Assembly: GCA_020025475.1 (NCBI GenBank)
Contig: JAHHSA010000006.1
Span: 1-64,000, forward strand
From: Oscillibacter sp.
Lineage (GTDB): Bacteria; Bacillota; Clostridia; Oscillospirales; Oscillospiraceae
Direction of reading: 5' to 3'
Length of the DNA stretch: 64,000 nucleotides
A program made the translations under genes and the position numbers. The notes under the pieces were generated by a model that did not search any database, was not told where the DNA came from, and was given only the letters and a program-made list of their open reading frames with translations. Shown piece after piece: positions 1 to 7,430 of this stretch (position 1 is the stretch's first letter; every line of letters begins with the position of its first letter).

Positions 1-443
1 TGGTGCGGGATAAGCTGGCAACCGTTGGTATTGAGACCATTTCCATTACCTACTCCGGTGACGGCGTGGAAAATGTGGCCAATGCTGTCAGGGAAGCACG
101 AAAGACTGGTGCGGATGTGATTCTTTGTACCGGCGGGATGAGCGTTGATCCTGACGACAACACCCCCGGCGGCATCAAGGCTGCCGGTGCCCGGATTGTG
201 ACCTACGGTGCTCCCGTACTCCCCGGTGCCATGTTCCTCCTGGGTTACTTTGAGGACTGCACCCCTGTCATGGGCCTCCCCGGCTGTGTGATGTATGCCG
301 GAGCCACCATTTTCGACCTGGTCCTTCCCTTTGTGGCCGCTGATGTGGAAATGGTTCCCGCCAACTTTGCCGCAATGGGCGAAGGTGGACTGTGCCTTGG
401 ATGCAAGACCTGCCACTATCCCATCTGCCCCTTTGGCAAATAA
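1..443 (+). CDS. Molybdopterin-binding protein, C-terminal part (5' end outside window)
   Basis: The C-terminal ~147 residues of a protein with a MoCF/MoeA-type molybdopterin-binding domain. Visible motifs are the CTGGMSVDPDD loop (GG plus acidic residues, the pterin phosphate-binding signature of MogA/MoeA-like domains) and a GLPGCVMYAG segment matching the usual LPG(N/S)P loop. Proteins of this type bind molybdopterin or its adenylated form during cofactor insertion. The tail is unusual: it ends in a short cysteine-rich segment, CLGCKTCHYPICPFGK, with four cysteines that could hold a metal. The gene runs straight into modABC-mogA on the same strand, consistent with a molybdenum cofactor operon. 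The true start lies before the window. The family is clear; the exact role (MoeA-like versus hydroxylase-specific accessory) is inferred. Confidence 0.85.
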   Translation, partial: VRDKLATVGIETISITYSGDGVENVANAVREARKTGADVILCTGGMSVDPDDNTPGGIKAAGARIVTYGAPVLPGAMFLLGYFEDCTPVMGLPGCVMYAGATIFDLVLPFVAADVEMVPANFAAMGEGGLCLGCKTCHYPICPFGK

Positions 444-563
444 CTTCTCCGATACAGCCTGCCGGACTTTTCCGGCGTGCTGTTGATCCTTCGTTAACCT
501 CTAACAGGCATTCCGTATATCCATTTTGATTTGACATCCCCGTGGAAGAAAGGAAACATCAAT

Positions 564-1412
564 ATGAAAAAGCTTGTATCTCTGTTTCTGGCTCTGAGCC
601 TGGCCCTGCCTCTTGCCGCCTGTGGTAACAAAAATACTGAGGAACTCACGCAGCCTGAAAACGAGGCTGAAGCCGTCAAGCTGACTGTGTTTGCAGCCGC
701 TTCCCTGACAGAGTCTCTTAACGAGATTGCCGAGAAGTATAAGACCGTTTCTCCCAATGTGGAGTTGGAGTTCAACTTTGACTCTTCCGGCACTCTGAAG
801 AAGGATATTCAGAATGGTGCTCCCTGTGACCTGTTCATCTCCGCTTCTAAGAAGCCCATGAACCAGCTGGACAGCACCGCTGACGCTGAGAGCAACCCCG
901 AAGGTCTGGACTTCATCAACCCCGATTCCCGCGTTGATCTTCTGGAGAACAAGGTTGTCCTAGCTGTACCCGAGGGCAATCCCAAGGGTCTGGAATCCTT
1001 CGATCATCTGGCAGAACTGCTCAAGGCCAACGACGTGATGCTGGCAATGGGAAACAGCGATGTGCCCGTTGGTCAGTATACCCAGAAAATTTTCCAGTTC
1101 TATGAGCTGAATGAGGAAGAAATGAGCACTGCCAATCTGCTGACCTATGCCAGCAACGTGAAGGAAGTCACCACCCAGGTAAAGGAAGCCGTTGTGGACT
1201 GCGGCATCATCTATGCCACCGACGCATTCTCCGCAGGTCTGGAATATGTGGATATGGCGACCTCTGAAATGTGCGGCCGCGTCATCTATCCCGCGGCTGT
1301 TCTGAAGGATGCTCCTCATGCCGCTGAGGCACAGGCATTCCTGGACTATCTGGTATCCAGCGAGGACGCCGCAACCTGTTTTGATGCTGTGGGCTTCTCT
1401 ATGGCACAGTAA
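564..1412 (+). CDS. modA: Molybdate ABC transporter substrate-binding lipoprotein ModA
   Basis: Extracellular molybdate/tungstate-binding protein feeding the ModBC permease. The start ATG is chosen because it follows an AAAGGA ribosome site and begins a classic lipoprotein signal (MKKLVSLFLALSLALPLAAC, lipobox LAAC with Cys at about residue 20). The mature domain shows ModA landmarks: FAAASLTESLNEIA near the start, FNFDSSGTL with the oxyanion-binding serines, a DLFISAS segment, and GNSDVPVGQYT further on. The length, 282 residues, is normal for the family. It lies 120 bp after the molybdopterin-binding gene and 73 bp before modB. A TTGACA-like hexamer at 531 sits too close to the start to be its promoter, so it is probably cotranscribed from upstream. 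Confidence 0.95.
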   Translation: MKKLVSLFLALSLALPLAACGNKNTEELTQPENEAEAVKLTVFAAASLTESLNEIAEKYKTVSPNVELEFNFDSSGTLKKDIQNGAPCDLFISASKKPMNQLDSTADAESNPEGLDFINPDSRVDLLENKVVLAVPEGNPKGLESFDHLAELLKANDVMLAMGNSDVPVGQYTQKIFQFYELNEEEMSTANLLTYASNVKEVTTQVKEAVVDCGIIYATDAFSAGLEYVDMATSEMCGRVIYPAAVLKDAPHAAEAQAFLDYLVSSEDAATCFDAVGFSMAQ

Positions 1413-1485
1413 TCTGTTATGATAAAGAAGCAGGAGGGGTATCCCCCTGCTTCTTTCCTATCCTGTTTCTGAGGTGAGCTTTTAT

Positions 1486-2160
1486 ATGGATTGGTTCCCG
1501 CTACTCAACTCTCTGCGCATTGCGGCAATCTCTACCGTCATTGTCTTTTTTCTGGGAATTTTGGCTGCCTACTATATTGCTCGGCTGCCCAGAGCGGTGA
1601 AAGGTGTTTTGGATGTCATCCTGACGTTGCCGTTGGTCCTCCCCCCTACTGTTGTAGGCTGGCTTCTGCTGTTGCTGTTGGGACCACGCCGTCCCTTTGG
1701 TGCCTGGTTTTTGGAAGTCTTTGATGCAAAACTGGTGATGACCTGGTGGTCCGCCATCTTTGCCACAGTCGTGGTGGCATTTCCCCTCATGTACCGCACT
1801 GCCCGGGGTGCTTTTGAGAGCTTCGACCAAAACCTGGCAGATGCCGGACGAACACTTGGACGCTCCAACAGCTGGGTCTTCTGGCACGTGCAGATGCCCT
1901 GCTGCCGTCAGGGTATCATGGCTGGCGCTGTTCTGGCCTTTGCCCGTGGCTTGGGCGAATACGGCGCCACCTCTATGGTTGCAGGTTATATGCCGCACCG
2001 CACAGCCACCATCTCCACAACGGTTTATCATCTCTGGCGTACGGATAATGATGCACAGGCCCTTCGCTGGGTTGTGGTCAATGTGGCGCTCTCGGCCATC
2101 TTCCTGCTGGTAATCAACCTGTTGGAAACCAAACAGCAACAGAAAGGGGGCAATCGCTGA
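1486..2160 (+). CDS. modB: Molybdate ABC transporter permease ModB
   Basis: Integral membrane permease of the molybdate importer, 224 residues with about five hydrophobic segments. The binding-protein-dependent transport (EAA) loop is visible at about residues 118-138 (ADAGRTLGRS...FWHVQMP), where it would dock on ModC, followed by the conserved ARGLGEYGA of ModB/CysT permeases at about 153-161. The ATG at 1486 is preferred over a GTG twelve bases upstream because that GTG lies within the GAGGTG ribosome site. The gene is followed directly by modC with a one-base stop/start overlap (TGATG), which implies translational coupling. Confidence 0.95.
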   Translation: MDWFPLLNSLRIAAISTVIVFFLGILAAYYIARLPRAVKGVLDVILTLPLVLPPTVVGWLLLLLLGPRRPFGAWFLEVFDAKLVMTWWSAIFATVVVAFPLMYRTARGAFESFDQNLADAGRTLGRSNSWVFWHVQMPCCRQGIMAGAVLAFARGLGEYGATSMVAGYMPHRTATISTTVYHLWRTDNDAQALRWVVVNVALSAIFLLVINLLETKQQQKGGNR

Positions 2161-3209
2161 TGCCATTAACCGTGGATATTCAAAAAAAACTGGGTGATTT
2201 TCAGCTGAATGTGCAGTTTGATACCGATGATCAGCCGCTGGCTCTTCTGGGTGCCTCCGGATGCGGCAAATCTCTGACATTGCGCTGCATCGCCGGTATC
2301 CTGACTCCGGATCAGGGGAAAATCGTTCTCAATGGCCAGACATTATTTGACAGTGCCTCCCATATCAACCTTCCTCCACAACAGCGCCGCGTGGGGTACC
2401 TTTTTCAGCAATATGCGCTCTTTCCCAACATGAGCGTCCGCAAAAACATTGCTGTGGCTGTCCCTCAAAAAGAGAAACGCCAGCAGGTGGTCCAGGAAAA
2501 ACTGCGGCAATTTCGTCTGGAAGCTGTAGCGGATCTACGACCAGGCCAACTCTCCGGCGGTCAGCAGCAGCGCACGGCTCTGGCTCGCATTTTGGCGTTG
2601 GAGCCTCAGGCTATTTTGCTGGATGAGCCCCTCTCCGCTCTGGACAGCTATCTCCGCTATCAGCTGGAGCTGGAGCTGACAGAAACGCTGGAACAATTTC
2701 ATGGTCCCGTGCTCTGGGTATCTCACGACCGTGGTGAGGCCTACCGCAATTGCAAAAATGTCTGCGTTCTGGACAGGGGGCAATCCCAGCCTCTCATCTC
2801 TCTGGCAGAGCTGATCCATCAGCCAGTCACGGAGGCTGCCGCCAGACTCTCTGGCTGTAAGAACTATGCTGACGCCGTGCCCCAGGGCTCCTCCGTCTTT
2901 CTGCCGCAGTGGGGCCTGACGCTCTCCTGCAGCCGTGAGGTGCCGGATGCTGTCAATCGAGTGGGTATCCGTGCCCACCACATTCAGCCAATGGAAACCG
3001 GCGTCCCCTGCCGGGTCCTCCGCGTTATTGAAGATGTCTTTTCCACCGTAATCCTGCTGATGCCAGATGGTGCCCGGGAAGGTGCCCCTGCCTTGCGGAT
3101 GGAATTGAGCAAAGACGTCTGGGCCCAGCTTTCCAACCACGACCACATCCATGTAGCCATTGACCCAAACCATATTTTATTGCTGCAAAGTAAAGGAGAA
3201 ACCCAATGA
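2160..3209 (+). CDS. modC: Molybdate ABC transporter ATP-binding protein ModC
   Basis: ATPase subunit of the ModABC importer. Walker A GASGCGKS lies at residues 31-38, the LSGGQQQR signature at 131-138 and Walker B ILLDEP ending at 157. After the ATPase domain there is a C-terminal region of about 150 residues with short beta-rich, TOBE-like features (VGIRAHHIQP...), as found in ModC/CysA-type proteins, where it can bind the oxyanion and regulate transport. Its ATG overlaps the modB stop by one base, and its own stop overlaps the mogA start by four bases (ATGA), so modB, modC and mogA form a tightly coupled unit. Confidence 0.95.
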   Translation: MPLTVDIQKKLGDFQLNVQFDTDDQPLALLGASGCGKSLTLRCIAGILTPDQGKIVLNGQTLFDSASHINLPPQQRRVGYLFQQYALFPNMSVRKNIAVAVPQKEKRQQVVQEKLRQFRLEAVADLRPGQLSGGQQQRTALARILALEPQAILLDEPLSALDSYLRYQLELELTETLEQFHGPVLWVSHDRGEAYRNCKNVCVLDRGQSQPLISLAELIHQPVTEAAARLSGCKNYADAVPQGSSVFLPQWGLTLSCSREVPDAVNRVGIRAHHIQPMETGVPCRVLRVIEDVFSTVILLMPDGAREGAPALRMELSKDVWAQLSNHDHIHVAIDPNHILLLQSKGETQ

Positions 3210-3706
3210 TCTTTCGCGCCGCTGTTCTGACGATTAGTGACCGCAGTTCCCGGGGTGAGCGCCCTGACGGCTCCGGTCCCATCCTCGTAGAAATGCTCCG
3301 CTCCGCCGGATACGATATTACTCATATTGCCATCATCCCCGATGAGCGCCCTGAAATTGAAGATGCGCTCAAGGCCATTGCCGACGAGCGGGCCGCTGAC
3401 TTGATTCTGACCACCGGCGGCACGGGCTTCTCTCCCCGGGATGTGACTCCGGAAGCCACCCTGGCTGTCTGCGACCGTCTGGCTCCCGGTATCCCGGAGG
3501 CCATGCGCTACGCATCCCTGCAAATCACGTCCAGAGCCATGCTTTCCCGTTCTCAGGCCGGACTGCGCAAGCAGACTCTTATCGTCAACCTGCCTGGCTC
3601 TCCCAAGGCTGCCAAAGAAAATCTGAATGCCATTCTCCCCGCCCTCTCCCATGGCCTTGAAATGCTCTCAGGCCGTCCGGCAGACTGCGTCAATGAGCAG
3701 CGGTAA
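3206..3706 (+). CDS. mogA: Molybdopterin adenylyltransferase, MogA/MoaB family
   Basis: Activates molybdopterin by adenylation ahead of molybdate insertion. The 166-residue single-domain protein has the family's landmarks: TISDRSSRGERPDGSG at residues 9-24, the TTGGTGFSPRDVTPEA phosphate-binding loop at about 69-84, and NLPGSPKAAKENL near 128. It overlaps modC by four bases. Coupling adenylation to the molybdate importer makes functional sense, since the importer supplies the metal this pathway inserts. MoaB proteins are close relatives, so the symbol is family-level; a role in cofactor synthesis is firm. A strong hairpin directly after the gene closes the operon. Confidence 0.9.
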   Translation: MIFRAAVLTISDRSSRGERPDGSGPILVEMLRSAGYDITHIAIIPDERPEIEDALKAIADERAADLILTTGGTGFSPRDVTPEATLAVCDRLAPGIPEAMRYASLQITSRAMLSRSQAGLRKQTLIVNLPGSPKAAKENLNAILPALSHGLEMLSGRPADCVNEQR

Positions 3707-3721
3707 AAATAAGTGGTGAAC

Positions 3722-3763
3722 AACAAACAAGCCGAAGGATCTCTCCTTCGGCTTGTTTGTTTA
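3722..3763. terminator. Bidirectional terminator between mogA and the penicillin-binding protein gene
   Basis: An 18-bp perfect inverted repeat (arms 3722-3739 and 3744-3761, four-base loop) with T-rich flanks on both strands. It sits between two convergent genes and overlaps the stop codon of the minus-strand gene. Confidence 0.9.
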
Positions 3764-6349
3764 GTTATCAATGGTATGCCACAAATCATCCCAAATTTTC
3801 TCTGGGTCGATCGCCGTATCAGGATCCGGTGCAGCAGGACGCTCAGGCTTCTCTGCCTCTCCATTTTCTGGCATATTCTCTCCAGTCGGCGGGATATAAT
3901 TGGGGTCATTTGGATCCAGGGAAGGATCCAGAACAGGCGGCACATAACCGGCACCGTGTACCGGGCAGCCACCAGTACCTCCCTCAGCGGATTCCAATGC
4001 CTTTTCCAGATTGGCAATCACGTAAGCATCATCCTCAGCCTTGATGCCCGGGCCGTAATTTTCACGGTTGATGTTCAGGAAGGCTTTCTGTACCACACTC
4101 TGAGAGGGGCAATTGGGCGTTGCCAGGCACTTGCCTTCTGTGCAGTAATCGCGGTACTGGTGGACGGTACAATAGTCTTTCGGTTCCATACCAACAGGCA
4201 CCTTCACCTTGATGATTCTGTCTCCCCGGAGATCGGCCTGACAGGCATCCGTTGCCAGCATACCGCTGTCTCGACAGATCGTGACTTCTGTAATACCGCT
4301 GGTGGACGTATGGAAGCTCTTGTCGGCAAGGCCATTATGAATAGGCTGCATGACCTTCTTCCACATGGTGATCGAGGGGTTTCCGCGATAGACGATCTTC
4401 TCCGGAGTCTTATATCCGGTCCAGACAGCTGCAACATAGTAAGGGGTGTAACCCACAAAATAGCGGTCCCGGCTGTCACTGGTCGTACCGGTCTTACCCG
4501 CAATGTGCATACCGCTGAACTTTGCGCTGCTGCCGGTACCGCCATTCACGGCCGCTTGCAGCATCTGATTCATGAGGTATGCAGTGGTTTCCTTCATAGC
4601 AACATGGGTCTCCTGGGTGTTTTCCAGGACCACGACTTCCTCGCCGTTGGCGTCCAGCTTTGTCACCTTCACATAGGTTCTGGGCTCCATGTAAATGCCG
4701 TCATTGACGAAGCAGGCAAAGGCCGCTGCCATCTCCATGGTATTCAGACCGTATGTCAGGCCGCCCAGACCCAAAGAGGACACATTCATGTCATCCGGAC
4801 ACAGGTCCAAGTTCAATTTCTCCGTTGCAAAGGCAAAGGATTCCGGAATGCCAAGTGCCTCCACGGTCTGAACCGCAATGGTGTTCAAGGAATGTTTTAC
4901 GCCCTCCTGCACTGTGGTCAGGCCGGTGTACTTGTTGGGGGAGTTCTTAGGCCAGGGTTTATTGTTGAGCAGCCGGACGGGATAGTTATCAAAAACAGTA
5001 CCCGGAGTCACGACGCCGGCATCCACCGCAGGTGCGTAACAGGTAAGCGGCTTGATGGAGGAACCAACTTGATGCTTCATCGTTGCATAATTGCTGACCA
5101 GATTGCCCGTCTTGGGGCCCATAGCGCCAACAGTTGCCACAACATCTCCGGTATAAGGATCTAGAATGGTGATACCAGATTGAATGGGCTGTCCCTTCTT
5201 GGAGGTCAGATTCAGATTGCTGCGGTCTGCATAGACAGACTCCACCAACTCCTGGATTTTTGGGTCCACCGTGGTGTAGATCCGGTAGCCGCCGTTCATC
5301 AAGCGGATGCGCGCATCCTTCTTTTCGATCTGCAGCATATCTGCCAGATCGGCGACCACATCATCCAGCACTTTCTCTGCGAACCAGCCATTGATCCGCA
5401 AATTGCTTTCGTTCGCGTGCTGGACCAATTCGTCAGCAGAGGTAGTACCATCGGCAAACAGCAGGACCTCTGCCTTGGCCGCTTCAGCCTCTTCCTTGGT
5501 CAGATAGTTCAAACCTACCTTCGGATCTGCCATGCGGTCCAGAATCAGCTCCTGGCGCTCTTTATTCAGCTGCCGCGCCGTCTTTTTAGTGTCGGTCTCA
5601 GGATTGGTGATGACCACCGTAGACATTGGGCCATACATGGAAGGATTATTTGTGATGGCAATAATACTGGCACACTCTGCCACACTCAGCTCGGAGACAT
5701 CCTTGCCAAAGTAGAACTGAGCCGCAGTTTGCACACCGTAGCATCCCTTGCCGAAAAAGACTCTGTTGAGATACTGTTCCAGAATCTCATTCTTCGTCAT
5801 GTTCTTTTCAAATTCCAGTGCGCGGAAGATCTCACGGACTTTTCGATTGACATAGGGAGCATTGTCTTGCGTCAGATTTTTCAGCATCTGCTGGGTGATG
5901 GTGGAGCCACCATAATGGGTATCACCGGTGATCAGGCCGGTGACTGCACCCAACGTACGTCTCCAATCCACACCGTGGTGTTCAAAGAAGCGGTGATCCT
6001 CAATGGCTACCGCTGCCTGCCACATAGCATCAGGAATGACATCAAAATCGACCCAGATCCGGTTTTCATCTCCATAGTAGGTCTGATACTCTACCCACTG
6101 GTCCGTTTCCTTGTCCTGATAATAGAGCGTAGAACTAAGCTTCATGATGTAGTCATCCGGATCGATCTGAATCGAGGGCGCCAGCGTGGTTTTCACGTAC
6201 ATCATGAAGATGCCCGCCAGCATCAAAACCGACAAAATACCAATCAGTATTAAGGTGCCAAGGCCAAACATCACTTTCTTTGCCACGCCGCCCTCGTTCC
6301 GCTTGGATCTGGATGAGGAACTGCGGGTCTGCCTTTTTTTGTTTTCCAC
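3761..6349 (-). CDS. Class A penicillin-binding protein (PBP1A-type)
   Basis: Bifunctional peptidoglycan glycosyltransferase/transpeptidase anchored by one N-terminal membrane helix (about residues 27-52) after a basic, serine-rich cytoplasmic tail. The glycosyltransferase domain shows EDHRFFEHHGVDW (catalytic Glu about 117), GGSTITQQMLKNL (148-159) and the KNEILEQYLN segment. The transpeptidase domain has the SxxK motif SSIK (Ser 430), SxN as SLN (487-489) and KTGTT (619-623). The C-terminal ~60 residues are Pro/Asp/Glu-rich and probably disordered. The GTG start at 6349 is supported by GGAGGTG eight bases upstream. A possible extended -10 promoter (TGGTACAAT) lies about 110 bp upstream. Monocistronic, ending in the shared terminator. 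Confidence 0.95.
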   Translation of the reverse strand: MENKKRQTRSSSSRSKRNEGGVAKKVMFGLGTLILIGILSVLMLAGIFMMYVKTTLAPSIQIDPDDYIMKLSSTLYYQDKETDQWVEYQTYYGDENRIWVDFDVIPDAMWQAAVAIEDHRFFEHHGVDWRRTLGAVTGLITGDTHYGGSTITQQMLKNLTQDNAPYVNRKVREIFRALEFEKNMTKNEILEQYLNRVFFGKGCYGVQTAAQFYFGKDVSELSVAECASIIAITNNPSMYGPMSTVVITNPETDTKKTARQLNKERQELILDRMADPKVGLNYLTKEEAEAAKAEVLLFADGTTSADELVQHANESNLRINGWFAEKVLDDVVADLADMLQIEKKDARIRLMNGGYRIYTTVDPKIQELVESVYADRSNLNLTSKKGQPIQSGITILDPYTGDVVATVGAMGPKTGNLVSNYATMKHQVGSSIKPLTCYAPAVDAGVVTPGTVFDNYPVRLLNNKPWPKNSPNKYTGLTTVQEGVKHSLNTIAVQTVEALGIPESFAFATEKLNLDLCPDDMNVSSLGLGGLTYGLNTMEMAAAFACFVNDGIYMEPRTYVKVTKLDANGEEVVVLENTQETHVAMKETTAYLMNQMLQAAVNGGTGSSAKFSGMHIAGKTGTTSDSRDRYFVGYTPYYVAAVWTGYKTPEKIVYRGNPSITMWKKVMQPIHNGLADKSFHTSTSGITEVTICRDSGMLATDACQADLRGDRIIKVKVPVGMEPKDYCTVHQYRDYCTEGKCLATPNCPSQSVVQKAFLNINRENYGPGIKAEDDAYVIANLEKALESAEGGTGGCPVHGAGYVPPVLDPSLDPNDPNYIPPTGENMPENGEAEKPERPAAPDPDTAIDPEKIWDDLWHTIDN

Positions 6350-6589
6350 TGTATGGGCACCTCCTTTTCCTTAGAAATTTGGACGCACACTCCCTATACT
6401 GTTCCGCTCAGATACAGCAAGGAAGCTAACATTACGCCATAATACTTTTTATTGTACCATCCTCTGTCAACAGCGAAAATGTCGTTTTATATCTATGAAA
6501 AGTTTCATATTATAGGCATTTTATGTTCTATTCTGTATTTTTTCTATACCCATTCTTCTCTCTTTTTTGGATTTTCATAACTTTTTGCC

Positions 6590-6618
6590 TTGCAATCATC
6601 ACCGATATCAGGTAAAAT
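6590..6618 (+). promoter_or_regulatory. Sigma-A promoter for the DUF1292 gene
   Basis: TTGCAA at 6590-6595 and TAAAAT at 6613-6618 with a 17-base spacer. The rest of the ~300-base gap 6350-6655 is AT-rich and holds the 5' region of the penicillin-binding protein gene; I see nothing else in it. Confidence 0.65.
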
Positions 6619-6655
6619 AAATCTACAATATCAGCATTGAATGGAGGACTTCCCA

Positions 6656-6940
6656 ATGAGTGAAGAATTCGGTCCTACTTTTATTACTGTCACCGATGAG
6701 GACGGACAGGAAATCGTCTTGGAGTTTGTGGACGCGCTGGAGTACCAGGGTCAGATGTATCAGGCCTTTTTCCCCGCTGAGACGGAAGACGAGGAAACCG
6801 ATGACCCCGACAACGGCCTGGTGATCCTGAAAGTGATCCATGAAGACGGTGAAGATATGCTCTCTACTCTGGATTCCGAGGAGGAACTGGATGCCGTTTA
6901 CGAACTGTTTATCGAATCTCTTTTTGAGGACGAACAGTAA
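6656..6940 (+). CDS. DUF1292 family protein
   Basis: A 94-residue, very acidic small protein. It matches the DUF1292 pattern common in Firmicutes: an EFGPTFITVTDEDGQEIVLEFVD start with alternating beta strands, then an acidic linker (ETEDEETDDPD) and a final ILKV...LDSEEELDAVYELF segment. The ATG at 6656 follows GGAGGA with correct spacing; an in-frame ATG fifteen bases upstream lies before the ribosome site and is rejected. In many Firmicutes this family is encoded near ruvX or alaS, which is not the case here. The molecular function is not established. Confidence 0.85.
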   Translation: MSEEFGPTFITVTDEDGQEIVLEFVDALEYQGQMYQAFFPAETEDEETDDPDNGLVILKVIHEDGEDMLSTLDSEEELDAVYELFIESLFEDEQ

Positions 6941-6976
6941 ACACTCTCGTCCTGAGGAGTAAATTTCTTTTCCACT

Positions 6977-7005
6977 TGTAATTGGAGAGGAAATGTGTTA
7001 TCTTA
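6977..7005 (+). promoter_or_regulatory. Promoter of 6S RNA
   Basis: TTGTAA at 6977-6982 and TATCTT at 7000-7005, 17-base spacer. It predicts a start at about 7011, which coincides with the first base of the closing stem of the RNA. Confidence 0.6.
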
Positions 7006-7010
7006 AAAAT

Positions 7011-7207
7011 GTCCCTGCGGGGTTCGTGATAGATCTTTTTTTAACCCACATTTCGTTATTAGGGATGCCGGATCAGTCTGTGGTTTGCAGGCCTCCCCCC
7101 TGCTGTTTGCGGGGGGAAGTTGGAAGCAATAAAGCTGGCTGGAGGCAACCCACCTGTCCGTAAAGGTGCAGGTTATAACGAGGTCTACACGGCCGCCGCG
7201 GGGACGT
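7011..7207 (+). ncRNA. ssrS: 6S RNA
   Basis: A ~195-nt RNA that mimics an open promoter and sequesters sigma-A RNA polymerase. The ends pair: GTCCCTGCGG (7012-7021) with CCGCGGGGAC (7196-7205). Inside are the long imperfect arms and central bubble expected of the family, and the segments TTCGTGATAG, AACCCACATTTCGTTATT, GCCGGATCAG and GCAGGTTATAACGAGG look like clostridial 6S RNA as I remember it. It has its own promoter and a Rho-independent terminator just downstream. No competing open reading frame is credible here. The call rests on recalled consensus and visible pairing, not on a covariance-model score. Confidence 0.78.
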
Positions 7208-7217
7208 TTTGTTTTTG

Positions 7218-7246
7218 ACAGAGCAGAAAAATCTGCTCTGTTTTTT
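7218..7246 (+). terminator. Terminator of 6S RNA
   Basis: Ten-base stem (7218-7227 with 7232-7241), AAAA loop, followed by a run of T residues to 7246. Confidence 0.85.
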
Positions 7247-7341
7247 CAGCCCATTTTCAGCTTCCCCTGCTACTATATAGTTGCAGCATCTCGGAAAACA
7301 GACAACAGCGTCCGTCCTTCGCACGAAGCAAATTTTTACAC

Positions 7342-7370
7342 TTGCACAATATTACATCTTCTATTATAAT
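7342..7370 (+). promoter_or_regulatory. Sigma-A promoter for the foldase gene
   Basis: TTGCAC at 7342-7347, 17-base spacer, consensus TATAAT at 7365-7370. The start codon follows about 55 bases after the predicted transcription start. Confidence 0.75.
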
Positions 7371-7430
7371 ATGTGAGTGCGTAATTTTTGAAATGTTGCA
7401 CTTGAACTACTTGAGAGGACTGAAATACAA

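Noticed and set aside
531..536. TTGACA hexamer as a modA promoter
   Set aside because: Only 27 bases separate it from the start codon, leaving no room for a -10 element and leader; the ribosome site lies where the -10 would be.
443..563. Possible molybdenum cofactor riboswitch upstream of modA
   Set aside because: The 120-base gap has only a small GCCGG/CCGGC hairpin and lacks the conserved segments I would expect of the Moco family.
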